This document shows, piece by piece, positions 16,004-24,746 of a stretch of 64,000 nucleotides of DNA. How positions within the stretch are numbered: position 1 is the stretch's first letter; every line of letters begins with the position of its first letter. The notes beneath the pieces are model-generated. The model had not been told where the DNA came from. It did no database searches and saw nothing but the letters and a program-made list of their open reading frames with translations. The position numbers and the translations under genes were made by a program. Source of the DNA: Alcaligenes sp. SDU_A2 (GTDB taxonomy: Bacteria; Pseudomonadota; Gammaproteobacteria; Burkholderiales; Burkholderiaceae_B); assembly GCF_038237375.1 (NCBI RefSeq), contig NZ_CP151273.1:248001-312000 (forward strand). The letters are read 5' to 3'.

Positions 16004-17466
16004 GTAGATTCTTCTTCAACACGTTGTAAGTCCAAAGCAAATACCGCTCCTCCCATCGGGTCGTTGAACGCCGTCAATCCACCGCCCATCGCTTGCGCCA
16101 GCGATTCGCTTAAACTTAGCCCTAGCCCCAAGCCATCGGAGCGCGTCGTAAAGAAAGGTTCAAACAAACGGCTAAGGTGGTGAGGATCAATACCTGGCCC
16201 ATTGTCACGTACCGTCAAGACCACCCGTCCTTGACGAGGCAAGACCTCCAACCAGATGCGCCGATCAGTTTGATCATCGCTGCTCAACGCTGCCAGTGCA
16301 TTGTTAAGTAAATTATGAATAATTTGCCCCAATGCCACCGGTTCGCCTAACACGTCTACCTCGTGCGGCGGCAATCGTTTCTCCAAGGTAATGCCATGTC
16401 GCTCCAGTTCGGGCATCAATAAATGCACAGACTCTTGCACGATTTGCGTTAACGACACAGGATGGCATTGATCCGCCAAGCCGTTTTCCCTAAGACTATG
16501 ACGCAAACGCGTCAATACACTGGCTGCCCGTTTGATCTGTTCAACCGAATGCGCCATTGCTTCACGAGCCGGCTCCAGATCCGGCGGGTCTTCTTGTAAT
16601 AAACGCAGACTGGCCTGGGTATTAGCCAATACAGAGGTTAGAGGCTGATTTAGCTCGTGAGCCAAGCCGGCCGCCATCTCTCCCAATGAATTCAGACGCG
16701 CTACTTGCCCAATGCGCAACAATTCCTGGGCACGCAAAGTTTGCTCCCGCTGTTTGCGGACATATAGCACCACAAACACCAGCAAAGCACTGAACAACGA
16801 CCATAACAAAGCCTGCCCCCAGGGCAGATCAGCGTAAGTGACAACGCGTCGGGTATGCAACTGAAAAGGTTGGCTATTCGAGGCCAGGGTTTTGCCGGAC
16901 TGAAAAACAACCGGCCCGGCCTCATCCAACCCTGGGCTGATCACCCATTGCTGGTCCTGCCATTCCAGCACTACCCGAACTGGACTGCCATTGCGACGAA
17001 ACGGCCATTCATCCCAGGCTATGGCCGCATTCAAATCCAGCGTTACCGCGAAACTGGCCGGATGAGCCGCTACCAACAACACATATCGTCCTTGCGACAG
17101 ATGCACATCGGTCAGTACGGCACGTTCCACTTTCAATGATTGTTGCTGTGCCTGTTCCCACAGTGGATTCGCCCAGGGCGTGCCGTTTTCTTCCCGATAA
17201 ATGGCCATAACCTGCGGAAACATGGCCTCCAGTGTTCCAAGACGCTCAATACGTTGTACAGGCGGCTGAAGCAAAACCAGCATTTGCAAGATCGCATCAT
17301 GCTGTGCCAATCGTTGTCCCAGCAGACGATACGCAATATTGCTTTGCACCGTAAAAGCATCCTGCTGACGCGCTAGCTCGACGCGCGTCAGCATGGCTGC
17401 GCCGGCCATCGAAAGCCCGAGCCAGATCAGAACACCGTACAAGAGGGAACGATGGTGCGATTTCAT
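16000..17466 (-). CDS. Membrane sensor histidine kinase
   Basis: 488 residues from ATG 17466 (MKSHHRSLLYGV); an upstream in-frame start would put 17 extra residues before the membrane helix. Two membrane helices (about 8-28 and 236-255) enclose a periplasmic sensor domain of about 200 residues of no recognised family. The cytoplasmic part has the H box GLAHELNQPLTSVLANTQ, an N box LLNNALAAL and G boxes VRDNGPGID and DGLGLGLSLSE. This is the NtrB/FixL subtype of kinase core. It is the first gene of the kinase-regulator-HbpS-like set. The periplasmic domain is where an HbpS-like partner could act (inference). Confidence 0.93.
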   Translation of the reverse strand: MKSHHRSLLYGVLIWLGLSMAGAAMLTRVELARQQDAFTVQSNIAYRLLGQRLAQHDAILQMLVLLQPPVQRIERLGTLEAMFPQVMAIYREENGTPWANPLWEQAQQQSLKVERAVLTDVHLSQGRYVLLVAAHPASFAVTLDLNAAIAWDEWPFRRNGSPVRVVLEWQDQQWVISPGLDEAGPVVFQSGKTLASNSQPFQLHTRRVVTYADLPWGQALLWSLFSALLVFVVLYVRKQREQTLRAQELLRIGQVARLNSLGEMAAGLAHELNQPLTSVLANTQASLRLLQEDPPDLEPAREAMAHSVEQIKRAASVLTRLRHSLRENGLADQCHPVSLTQIVQESVHLLMPELERHGITLEKRLPPHEVDVLGEPVALGQIIHNLLNNALAALSSDDQTDRRIWLEVLPRQGRVVLTVRDNGPGIDPHHLSRLFEPFFTTRSDGLGLGLSLSESLAQAMGGGLTAFNDPMGGAVFALDLQRVEEEST

Positions 17467-17573
17467 GACGACATTGTGGGTATGGAAAACAACATGGTAA
17501 ATAGGCCAACTGGGCAATAAAACCAGCTTTTGCTATATTAATCAACGTCGTCAATACACGATATTCAAAGTCT

Positions 17574-17637
17574 CGAGGAACGGCCTCGCCAATTGTTGGA
17601 CATAATGCCCGGGACGGCCCGGCCCTTAACACGGAGG
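17574..17637 (+). promoter_or_regulatory. Guanidine-II (mini-ykkC) riboswitch
   Basis: Two short hairpins stand directly upstream of a Gdx-type exporter gene. The first is CGAGG (17574-17578), loop AACGG, CCTCG (17584-17588). The second is CCGGG (17609-17613), loop ACGG, CCCGG (17618-17622). The linker is 20 bases. Twin GC stems capped by ACGR loops are the hallmark of the guanidine-II class, which frees the ribosome-binding site when guanidinium binds. The Shine-Dalgarno GGAGG (17633-17637) follows eleven bases after the second hairpin. The first loop carries one extra A compared with the strict ACGR tetraloop. The gene context (guanidinium exporter) is what this class predicts. Confidence 0.85.
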
Positions 17638-17643
17638 GTCGCC

Positions 17644-17958
17644 ATGGCTTGGCTCCTGCTTGTTCTCGCTGGTTTTTTTGAAATTATCTGGGCATACGCC
17701 ATGAAGCAATCAGACGGTTTTTCGCGTCTGGTCCCATCCGTGGTCACCATCGTGACCATGATCATCAGCTTTGCCCTATTGTCGGTTTCAATGCGTTCGC
17801 TCCCGCTTGGCACTGCCTACACCATCTGGACAGGTATCGGTGCCGTCGGGGCATTTGTAGTCGGTATCTTGGTATTGAACGAGGCCGCTAACCCTATGCG
17901 TATTGCAGCGGCAGTTCTGATTGTCAGCGGCATCATCCTGATGAAGCTTTCCAGCTGA
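17644..17958 (+). CDS. gdx: SMR-family guanidinium exporter Gdx (SugE)
   Basis: 104 residues, four membrane helices, the standard size of small multidrug resistance proteins. The N-terminus MAWLLLVLAGFFEIIWAYAM carries the essential glutamate (Glu13) and the tryptophan typical of the Gdx subtype. The helix with GTAYTIWTGIGAVGAF and the end SGIILMKLSS also follow Gdx. Gdx proteins exchange guanidinium for protons across the inner membrane as antiparallel dimers. ATG 17644 sits six bases after GGAGG; the frame opens further upstream but runs through the riboswitch. Control by guanidinium through the upstream riboswitch is expected. Confidence 0.93.
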   Translation: MAWLLLVLAGFFEIIWAYAMKQSDGFSRLVPSVVTIVTMIISFALLSVSMRSLPLGTAYTIWTGIGAVGAFVVGILVLNEAANPMRIAAAVLIVSGIILMKLSS

Positions 17959-18055
17959 TAGGATGGATTGACTCTTGGGCACGTGCTTGGCAAACGCATG
18001 TGCCCAGTCCCGTAGAAGGGACATACTCACAAAGCCTCTTCCTGCCCAAGGCAGC

Positions 18056-18409
18056 CTAAGCGTTGGCAGCTTCCAACAAGCAGGCTGACAGACGATCAAA
18101 ATGCAGCAAAGCCGCCTGGCTAAGATCCACTTGTTTGCGTCGGGTATCTTCGGTATCGCTCAATACAATCCAACCTTTTTCACGCATGGACTTTAATCGC
18201 GTATGTATGGTTGCAGGCGACCCAAGCCGTTCCTGTGCCATGACGTCACGCACGGATAAGCGCAATGACTCGCGCGAAGCCTTAGCGACAAGCGTCAATA
18301 TCCTCTCCTCCAAAGGGTCTAAAGCGGGCAGGGAGGGTAATTTATGCAGCGCATCGGCAAGTTGCAGAAAGCGCATGTAGATATCAGCAGGTCTGGTAGC
18401 AAATTTCAT
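18056..18409 (-). CDS. Winged-helix transcriptional regulator (MarR-like)
   Basis: 117 residues. The middle (about 32-95) has a winged-helix layout: LDPLEERILTLVAKASRESL, then a helix pair in RDVMAQERLGSPATIHTRLKSM and a basic wing GWIVLSDTEDTRRKQVDLS. This looks like the DNA-binding part of MarR/PadR-like regulators, without a recognised ligand domain. It could control the Gdx gene on its left or the dehydratase gene on its right; nothing in the sequence decides. ATG 18409 is preceded by an AT-rich leader. Confidence 0.65.
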   Translation of the reverse strand: MKFATRPADIYMRFLQLADALHKLPSLPALDPLEERILTLVAKASRESLRLSVRDVMAQERLGSPATIHTRLKSMREKGWIVLSDTEDTRRKQVDLSQAALLHFDRLSACLLEAANA

Positions 18410-18983
18410 AACAAAATCTATATTCCTTTGAAGTCGCTACAACAGAGACATTTCTAGAAATAAGTTCTGATTATTATTGTTTTTATTTCTTACTGCCAAA
18501 GCAGAAAACAAGCCCCCTTTTAGGTCAGACGGGCAAGGATTCATTTGGCAAAAACTCAAAAAGAACAATTAAACGCCACGGCCGGAGCAAAATCCCTGTA
18601 CAGACAAAAGGGCTTGACTCCGGCCGTCTCCTTGCGATTCTATCAGAACCAATCCAAGATGGCCTGGTACGCCAGATACTGGTTCACTTTAAATTGTAAG
18701 GGAACTTAATAATTAAGTACGTCACCTTACCATCGTTTATTAAACGCCTGAGACACCACTACACACAGAGAGGACAAGACCCAAAAATTGCTGCAAGGCA
18801 GCAATCATCAAACGCGCTGTTCCATACCCCAAGCAAACCGCTTTCCTACGACTTCAACCGACAGTCATCGCCTGTTTACAGCAGATGCCGACACGACATC
18901 CGTCAACTGCTTAAAATACAGATCAAGGCACAAAGCAGCGCCTTAGCCCACCTTCAGATCAATATAAAATCTGGAACAATAAA
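18410..18983. other. 574-base gene-free region with inverted repeats
   Basis: No convincing gene. It holds a 10-bp perfect inverted repeat (ACGGCCGGAG 18578-18587 and CTCCGGCCGT 18618-18627) with an inner CCCT/AGGG pairing, and a 15-base AT palindrome ACTTAATAATTAAGT at 18704-18718. The region is upstream of both the winged-helix gene (minus) and the serine dehydratase-like gene (plus), so regulatory sites are likely. No T-run follows the GC repeat, so it is not a classical terminator. Confidence 0.5.
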
Positions 18984-19895
18984 ATGATACTCCATCTTGA
19001 CACACCGCTCCTGTACTCCCATGCACTCAGCGAACAGCTCAATAAGCAGCTCTGGCTGAAAATGGACGCCCTGCAACCGAGCGGCTCATTCAAAATACGA
19101 GGCATTGGCTACGCCTGCCAACATTACGCGCAACAAGGAAAAACACGTTTTGTCAGCTCTTCCGGAGGCAACGCCGGCATTGCTGTCGCCTATGCGGGGC
19201 GCAGACTGAACATACCTACCTTGGTCGTCGTACCAGAAACCACCAGCGAGCACGCTCGACGCCTAATACAACGCGAAAAAGCCGAGTTACTCGTTGTCGG
19301 CCGCAACTGGAACGAAGCAAACGACCATGCCCAGGCTTTATTGCAAGAGAACGACGCTTTTATTCATCCCTTTGATGACCCTTTGCTCTGGAAAGGACAT
19401 GCCAGCCTGATTGCCGAAGTAGCGGCCCAGGGCATTCGACCCGATGCCATATTGCTGTCAGTGGGTGGGGGAGGCTTATTAAGCGGTATTGCACAAGGCA
19501 TGCAAGACCATGGCTGGCAGGACACGCCCATCATCGCTGTAGAAACCCACGGAACAGCATCATTGGGCGAATCAGTCCGACAACGCAAGCATGTCACTTT
19601 GGACTCCGTGCAAGGCATTGCAACCACGTTGGCCGCACGCCAAGTCTGCACACAAGCCTATTCCTTAAGCCAAACACGGCCCATTCATTGCGCCCAAGTC
19701 AGCGACGCACAGGCTGTCAGTGCCTGTCTGCGCTTTTTGACAGATCATCGTGTATTGGTGGAACCCGCTTGCGGGGCCATGTTAGCCACAGCTTACCTGG
19801 ATCACGAGGTGCTGGCTCCCTACCAAAATATTCTGGCTATTGTCTGCGGCGGCTCAACCAGCACCTTGGCACAACTGGTTCAATGGAAAGGTTAA
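18984..19895 (+). CDS. L-serine/L-threonine dehydratase-like PLP enzyme
   Basis: 303 residues, a short fold type II PLP enzyme with the serine dehydratase layout: PLP lysine in SGSFKIRG (Lys35), SSSGGNAGIAVAYAG near 60-74, glycine loop VGGGGLLSGIAQG near 158-170, and ending CGGSTSTLAQL. The single-domain form without ACT module resembles eukaryotic-type serine dehydratases and the catabolic TdcB/Sds group. Expected to convert L-serine to pyruvate and ammonia in the cytoplasm. It stands alone; the upstream gene-free region with palindromes may hold its control sites. Confidence 0.85.
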   Translation: MILHLDTPLLYSHALSEQLNKQLWLKMDALQPSGSFKIRGIGYACQHYAQQGKTRFVSSSGGNAGIAVAYAGRRLNIPTLVVVPETTSEHARRLIQREKAELLVVGRNWNEANDHAQALLQENDAFIHPFDDPLLWKGHASLIAEVAAQGIRPDAILLSVGGGGLLSGIAQGMQDHGWQDTPIIAVETHGTASLGESVRQRKHVTLDSVQGIATTLAARQVCTQAYSLSQTRPIHCAQVSDAQAVSACLRFLTDHRVLVEPACGAMLATAYLDHEVLAPYQNILAIVCGGSTSTLAQLVQWKG

Positions 19896-20062
19896 CGCTA
19901 AAAAAACAGCCCCTTAGCCTCCGAAACCTAATATTCACGGCAAGTACCATTGCATTCAAAAAAATCTTGAATCAGCCCTCAAAAAAGAGCCACTGCAATT
20001 AATTTTCTTTTAAAAAAATTAAAGTTTTTGATATGATTTTTATATCGATCACGTGAAACAGG

Positions 20063-20078
20063 TGTTTCACGTGAAACA
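20063..20078. other. parS centromere site 1
   Basis: TGTTTCACGTGAAACA, a perfect palindromic match to the universal ParB-binding parS consensus. A partial second site (TCACGTGAAACA) sits just upstream at 20049-20060. It lies in the 194-base gap between the dehydratase and DUF4105 genes, on the opposite side of the origin region from parAB. Confidence 0.93.
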
Positions 20079-20089
20079 TACATAACAAC

Positions 20090-21088
20090 TTACCTGCTTA
20101 CCACAGGAACATCACGCCGGATCACACGGGAAAAATCCTCTCCCTCGCGCTGGCCCAAGGCACGCTCATTGACATGCCCCAAACGCTGTATCGCTTCCAG
20201 CGAATAACCTGGTGCCAACGCCCCCAAGGCATAAACATACTCAGGCAGATAACCCGACGCCAAGACACGCCAATCCCATACCAAACCACCCACAATACGG
20301 GAAACCATGTCGTACACAATCGTCGTGCAGTTCGCCGTCAACGTATTGTAAAACCGCGGATGGCCATGCAAATCGTTACCCTGTTGAACGTAAGACAAAA
20401 ACAAGGCTTGCATGGCAGGCTTAGAAAGAGCAACGCTATACATATAGACATCTTCCCCACGAATATTAGTACGGGTACGGATAATGTCACTCTCTTGTGC
20501 AGCAATTAAAGTCATTTCGAACTGCTTAAAAAACCCACCGATGGCAGAAAACGCTTCATTTTCTTCCTTTCGGATTTCCACCGAGAACACTACTTGCTGA
20601 CCGTCAGAGAACCCAAACGATACCAAAGTGTGGGCAATGGACGGTCCCATCCAATACGACAAGAACATATCCACCGACGATAGTCTCTCCAGGTCGTATT
20701 GACGGGTCTGCCACCGCTCATCAAAGTCATTTTCGCTACGCCAAACAAAATCACGTACATTGTGCATAGTCACAATCGTCCCCTGTACTTGTCCGTAGCT
20801 GACCCGCTCAACTTCTGGTGCCCAGCGTCTCCCATTACTGGGTTCGATACTATTCCACCACACGCCCAGAACAAGGCTCCCCACCAAGTAGGGAAGGGCA
20901 AACCATGCCGTACCCAAGAAAATCGCGTACAAACCAAGCAGTGCCAAGCCTACCCACAGCAACATAAGGGCAAAACGCAGCGCAAGATCTGATACCTGAA
21001 ACTGCAAAGCAAAAATGCCCCAAACCGTCAATCCGACAAGGACTAAGGCTCCACATAGTTTAAGAAATAAAAAAAGCAGTATCTTCAT
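20090..21088 (-). CDS. DUF4105 (Lnb N-terminal-like) membrane protein
   Basis: 332 residues. Three to four membrane helices occupy residues about 4-80. After them comes a large periplasmic domain with SIEPSNGRRWAPEVERVSY, a stretch beginning FDERWQTRQYDL, MGPSIAHTLVSFGF, and the motif TLTANCTTIVYDM whose cysteine is the likely catalytic residue. This is the DUF4105 pattern, related to the N-terminal domain of Lnb, an intramembrane-adjacent acyltransferase for lipoproteins. In general DUF4105 proteins are poorly characterised. The gene is monocistronic and ends 11 bases from the parS site at 20063. Confidence 0.8.
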   Translation of the reverse strand: MKILLFLFLKLCGALVLVGLTVWGIFALQFQVSDLALRFALMLLWVGLALLGLYAIFLGTAWFALPYLVGSLVLGVWWNSIEPSNGRRWAPEVERVSYGQVQGTIVTMHNVRDFVWRSENDFDERWQTRQYDLERLSSVDMFLSYWMGPSIAHTLVSFGFSDGQQVVFSVEIRKEENEAFSAIGGFFKQFEMTLIAAQESDIIRTRTNIRGEDVYMYSVALSKPAMQALFLSYVQQGNDLHGHPRFYNTLTANCTTIVYDMVSRIVGGLVWDWRVLASGYLPEYVYALGALAPGYSLEAIQRLGHVNERALGQREGEDFSRVIRRDVPVVSR

Positions 21089-21146
21089 TGCAGCTTCCTA
21101 ACAATGCCTAACTCCAGCATAACGACTTACCAACACCCGAAGCAAA

Positions 21147-21178
21147 AAAAAACCTGTGTCCGTATGGACGCAGGTTTT
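21147..21178 (-). terminator. Rho-independent terminator of psd
   Basis: Inverted repeat AAAACCTG-GTCC / GGAC-CAGGTTTT between 21149 and 21178, followed on the minus strand by a run of T. It is 22 bases beyond the psd stop. Confidence 0.75.
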
Positions 21179-21200
21179 TCAGACAAATAGATGCACTCAA

Positions 21201-22049
21201 TCAGCGTAAATAGCCCATTGCCTGTCCTTGTCGAATCACGCCTTGTGCTTGCCATCCAGAATCAAAACAATACCCACTATCCTTGGGAAACAGCAAAACC
21301 ACGGTAGAACCAAGCAGAAAACGCCCCATTTCCTGGCCTTTGGCTAAAGAAATATCTTGGTCCATATAAGTCCACTCTCGGATCTGCCCGTCGCGCGACG
21401 CATTGACAACACCGTGCCACACCGTTGCCATGCTGCCGACAACAGTCGCCCCTACCAACACCAGGACGAAAGGACCTTGTTCGGACTCAAACAAACACAC
21501 CACTCGTTCGTTGCGTGCAAACAGTCCAGGCACTCCTCGAGCCGTGGTTGGATTAACGGAAAATAAATCACCTGGCACATGGATCATGCGGGTCAAACGT
21601 CCAGCACAAGGCATATGCACTCGATGGTAATCCTTAGGGCTTAGATACAAGGTAGCGAACAAGCCGTCTTGAAAACGCTCGGCCAACGCCCCATCTCCCC
21701 CCAGCAAAGCCGTCGTCGAATAACTATGGCCTTTTGCCTGAAACACCTCTGCACCGCGTATGGCACCCAACTGACTGATCGCCCCGTCCACAGGACTGAC
21801 CAACGCACTTTGGGCAATCGGCCTGACGCCGCTGCGCAAAGCACGTCCAAAGAACTCGTTAAAGGTTGCATAGCTGGCCGGATCAGGGTTCTCGGCTTCA
21901 CTCATATCGACCTGGTAGCGCTGAATAAAACGCTTAATAAACCAAGTAGTCTTGCCCCCAAGAGGCTTGGACGCAAAACCACCCAGAAACTCGGTCAATG
22001 CCTGTTTGGGCAGAAGATACTGTGGAAGTACAGCAAAACGGGATTGCAT
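21201..22049 (-). CDS. psd: Phosphatidylserine decarboxylase proenzyme
   Basis: 282 residues, the usual length. Family landmarks are FNEFFGRALRSGVRPI near residue 47, SPVDGAISQLGAI near 70-83, the KDYHRVHMPCAGR region near 143 and the self-cleavage motif LLGSTVVLLFP (about 247-257). Cleavage between Gly and Ser makes the pyruvoyl prosthetic group. The membrane-bound enzyme turns phosphatidylserine into phosphatidylethanolamine. Its own terminator follows. Upstream lies the diguanylate cyclase gene on the same strand, 213 bases away, so co-transcription is uncertain. Confidence 0.96.
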   Translation of the reverse strand: MQSRFAVLPQYLLPKQALTEFLGGFASKPLGGKTTWFIKRFIQRYQVDMSEAENPDPASYATFNEFFGRALRSGVRPIAQSALVSPVDGAISQLGAIRGAEVFQAKGHSYSTTALLGGDGALAERFQDGLFATLYLSPKDYHRVHMPCAGRLTRMIHVPGDLFSVNPTTARGVPGLFARNERVVCLFESEQGPFVLVLVGATVVGSMATVWHGVVNASRDGQIREWTYMDQDISLAKGQEMGRFLLGSTVVLLFPKDSGYCFDSGWQAQGVIRQGQAMGYLR

Positions 22050-22262
22050 AGGATCAGCTCACTGGCAAAAGGACAGCTTCAGAAACACGTCTGAAACCAA
22101 GTCGCCAAGGATTTAGAGATATCTGCGGCGATGAAGCATAGCGCTCAATCCACCGTTGTTACGCAGAAAAAGCGTGCGCAAAGATACGCACAAAGAATAC
22201 GCTCTTTTAGCATAGGTTGCCGCCATACGACACAGAAGCCCACAAAATGCTGAGCAATGCCG

Positions 22263-23630
22263 CTAGACAAACACAACGCGGTCGCGTCCTTCTTCCTTGG
22301 CCTGATACAAGGCACGGTCGACACGCCGCAACGTGCGTTCGTAATCGGGGTGGCCATCGTACAAAGCGATGCCGACACTGGCGGTAATTCCCAGTGTTTG
22401 ACCATCGGAAACCCTGAATGTTTCAGCATGAATACGCAAACGCAAATTACGTGCGGCGCGCATTGCCCCTTCAGCGTCAACATCGACCAGCAACAACAAG
22501 AACTCTTCGCCCCCCAACCTAAAGACATAATCGCCGGCGCGCGCGCTATTGCTTAGCAATTCAGCAAACTGCTGTAAAACCCGGTCTCCGGCATCGTGCC
22601 CATAGGTATCGTTGACACGTTTGAAGTAATCGATATCCACGCCCAGCAAAGCAAATCGTGATCCCCGCTGTTGGGCATAAGCGACTTCGCGGCTTAACAC
22701 CACCGGCAAATACTTACGGCTCAGCAAACGCGTCAACACATCACGTCCGGACTCAAGCTCGTTCTGCTGCTCAAACAAGCGTTCCAGATGCAAACCTATC
22801 GCACGGGTCTTGGCACGCAACTCATGCAGCTGACGAACTTGTCCTTGTGGATCAAGCGGATCGAACTCGGGCATCAACTCCGTGTCGATCAAGCGCATCA
22901 AGGCAAGAATTTCTCGGCTCTCGACTGTCCCTTGAAAAGCATGTGCCCCCTTATGCTTGAACCAGACCCCAAAGTCCGAATCTCCGATCCGCGGCAAAGG
23001 AGACTGATTACCGTTGACGGCCATGGCAAACATCAGTTGATTTTCCCAATCCAACAAAGCAGCCCGCTGCCGCCCTCGTTCGGCCGCCGCGTTTTGCACA
23101 ATGGCAAACAAGCGATAAGACTCTTCGGCACGAGATTTGCGCTCTCGGGAATTTGCATACGCGTGGCTCATGATTTCCATGGCCAGATCAATAAAATCCT
23201 GAACGTAGTTATAGCAATCCCAAGCCTGGTCAGCACCGATCTCCGGTGATTCAAACAAGTAGCGGGCATAGCGCCCCTTGAGCAATCGTGCGCCACGCAA
23301 TACCAGGTAAACCGGCAACCCAACCCGGGCATGCACTTCACCCACCTGATTCTGCAACTTCACCTGTTCTTGCATATCGCTGTCGATATCGACCGAAAAC
23401 AACTGCACAAGCCAATTACGCAACGAACGATGCAACCGGGTCTGAACCTGTTCATGCGACAGGTACACCTGGGCAGCCGGATGGGTCAGCATATGGGTAT
23501 AAAAGTGCGTAGCCAATTCATCCTGGTGATCCAGGGTGATAGCCAACACCTGGGCGCGAACGGCCAGCGGCACCTGCTGCAGCAAGGCATGCCAATCCTG
23601 GGCAGATTCTTCGATATTCGGTTGTGGCAT
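22263..23630 (-). CDS. Globin-coupled diguanylate cyclase
   Basis: 455 residues. The N-terminal globin-coupled sensor domain (about 10-165) carries the likely proximal haem ligand His100 in NQVGEVHARVGLPVYLVLRG. A helical middle linker follows, then a C-terminal GGDEF domain (about 290-455) with LLGVDIDYFKRVNDTYGHDAG and active-site GGEEF (373-377). The inhibitory I-site RAGD (364-367) is intact. Layout and length match BpeGReg of Bordetella pertussis and E. coli DosC. It should make cyclic di-GMP under control of O2 bound to haem in the cytoplasm. A strong candidate for an oxygen-responsive biofilm switch. Confidence 0.93.
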   Translation of the reverse strand: MPQPNIEESAQDWHALLQQVPLAVRAQVLAITLDHQDELATHFYTHMLTHPAAQVYLSHEQVQTRLHRSLRNWLVQLFSVDIDSDMQEQVKLQNQVGEVHARVGLPVYLVLRGARLLKGRYARYLFESPEIGADQAWDCYNYVQDFIDLAMEIMSHAYANSRERKSRAEESYRLFAIVQNAAAERGRQRAALLDWENQLMFAMAVNGNQSPLPRIGDSDFGVWFKHKGAHAFQGTVESREILALMRLIDTELMPEFDPLDPQGQVRQLHELRAKTRAIGLHLERLFEQQNELESGRDVLTRLLSRKYLPVVLSREVAYAQQRGSRFALLGVDIDYFKRVNDTYGHDAGDRVLQQFAELLSNSARAGDYVFRLGGEEFLLLLVDVDAEGAMRAARNLRLRIHAETFRVSDGQTLGITASVGIALYDGHPDYERTLRRVDRALYQAKEEGRDRVVFV

Positions 23631-24256
23631 GAAATACAGGGGGAAGGATAGTCGCTAAGGCGTCAACAATGAATACAGCATATCCCAGGCACATGACATT
23701 CAGAACCCAGACTCAAGCCTCTGAAGCAATCTGCAAGAATAAGTGCCTTCATGCCGAACCTTCGCAGTTTATCTCAAAAAACACAGTGAACTGAATGGTA
23801 CAGGCCTGGCACCACCTAGGACAGCAACACGGCTAGCCGCCTGTCCATTGGCTTGCCATATATCAGACAATGTACCAATTTCATTTTATATGCCAGCTAA
23901 TTATTAATATATCAAGTACAAACTTCTCTCTATGGCGGCCTTGATACATCCCAGTAGACTGAATCCCTGCCTCCATTTTCAGCCTGAAAACAGCCGTCCA
24001 CCGCCACTATGTTCCCCAGAAAATACATGCATGACAGGGTGTCGAAGCACGCCAACACGCGCTACCATCACCAAAAAGGCTGCCCTGTGCCCGCACAAGA
24101 CACCCAATACTCGGGCATATACAGGGGCACCTTTGCCAGTTTCTACTTGGCTGTCCCACCCCACATCCTGCGCCAAGAAACATCACATCGGCCTATAACC
24201 CGATTGCCCAGCGCTTATTTTTCAGTACAAGGCCGTCTCTGTATCTGGAGAACATC
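23631..24256. other. 626-base gene-free region
   Basis: Between the diguanylate cyclase (minus) and the deaminase (plus). Short overlapping open frames here have no recognisable protein character and no family likeness. I see AT-rich promoter-like sequence around 23880-23930 but no clear repeat or RNA. Confidence 0.4.
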
Positions 24257-24697
24257 ATGAAACACCACTATCTACAACTAGCCCTCGACCAAGCCCGACT
24301 TTCTGTTGCCCAGGGCGGCATGCCATTTGGTGCTGTACTGGTGGTGGATGGAGTCATTGCATCCCAAGCGCATAACCGGCAGCTACAAGACCAGAATTAT
24401 TTTGCCCATGCAGAAATCAATTGCTTGCAGCAATACATGCAGCAGCCATTTCGTCCAGAACAAGACGTACTCTTGGTCAGCACGGAAGCCCCTTGTCCCA
24501 TGTGCGCCGGCGCGCTCCAAATAGCGGGCATACGCCGCTTACTAGTAGGCGAAACTCACCATTATCAAGGAGCCCTGGACTGGTTGCAAAAAGCTGGTAT
24601 GCACATTGAAATCATGAATGATCAAGGCTGTATCGATCTGGTCACCAAATTTCGTCATCAATACCCGGAGCGTTGGAACACATTTAGTGCGGGTTAA
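24257..24697 (+). CDS. Cytidine/deoxycytidylate deaminase-fold nucleoside deaminase
   Basis: 146 residues. The zinc and proton-shuttle motif HAEINCLQ (His51, Glu53) and the PCPMCAG motif (Cys80, Cys83) mark the cytosine/guanine/tRNA-adenosine deaminase superfamily. The N-terminal part (ALDQARLSVAQGGMPFGAVL) is like guanine or cytosine deaminases of the GuaD/CodA-like group rather than TadA, which usually has a longer C-terminal helix. Substrate is not determined. It is a lone plus-strand gene followed by a terminator, at the left edge of the AT-rich origin region. Confidence 0.82.
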   Translation: MKHHYLQLALDQARLSVAQGGMPFGAVLVVDGVIASQAHNRQLQDQNYFAHAEINCLQQYMQQPFRPEQDVLLVSTEAPCPMCAGALQIAGIRRLLVGETHHYQGALDWLQKAGMHIEIMNDQGCIDLVTKFRHQYPERWNTFSAG

Positions 24698-24708
24698 TTA
24701 TTATTTAT

Positions 24709-24746
24709 TAAAAAAGCCATTGCAAATTAGCAGTGGCTTTTTTTTA
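24709..24746 (+). terminator. Rho-independent terminator after the deaminase gene
   Basis: AAAAAGCCATTGC and GCAGTGGCTTTTT form a stem with one G-T pair around loop AAATTA, followed by a long T run. Confidence 0.75.

Noticed and set aside
17976-18023. Hairpins after gdx (TGGGCACGTGC/GCATGTGCCCA and GTCCC/GGGAC) as a terminator
   Set aside because: No T run follows on the plus strand; possible but not supported enough to list as a terminator.
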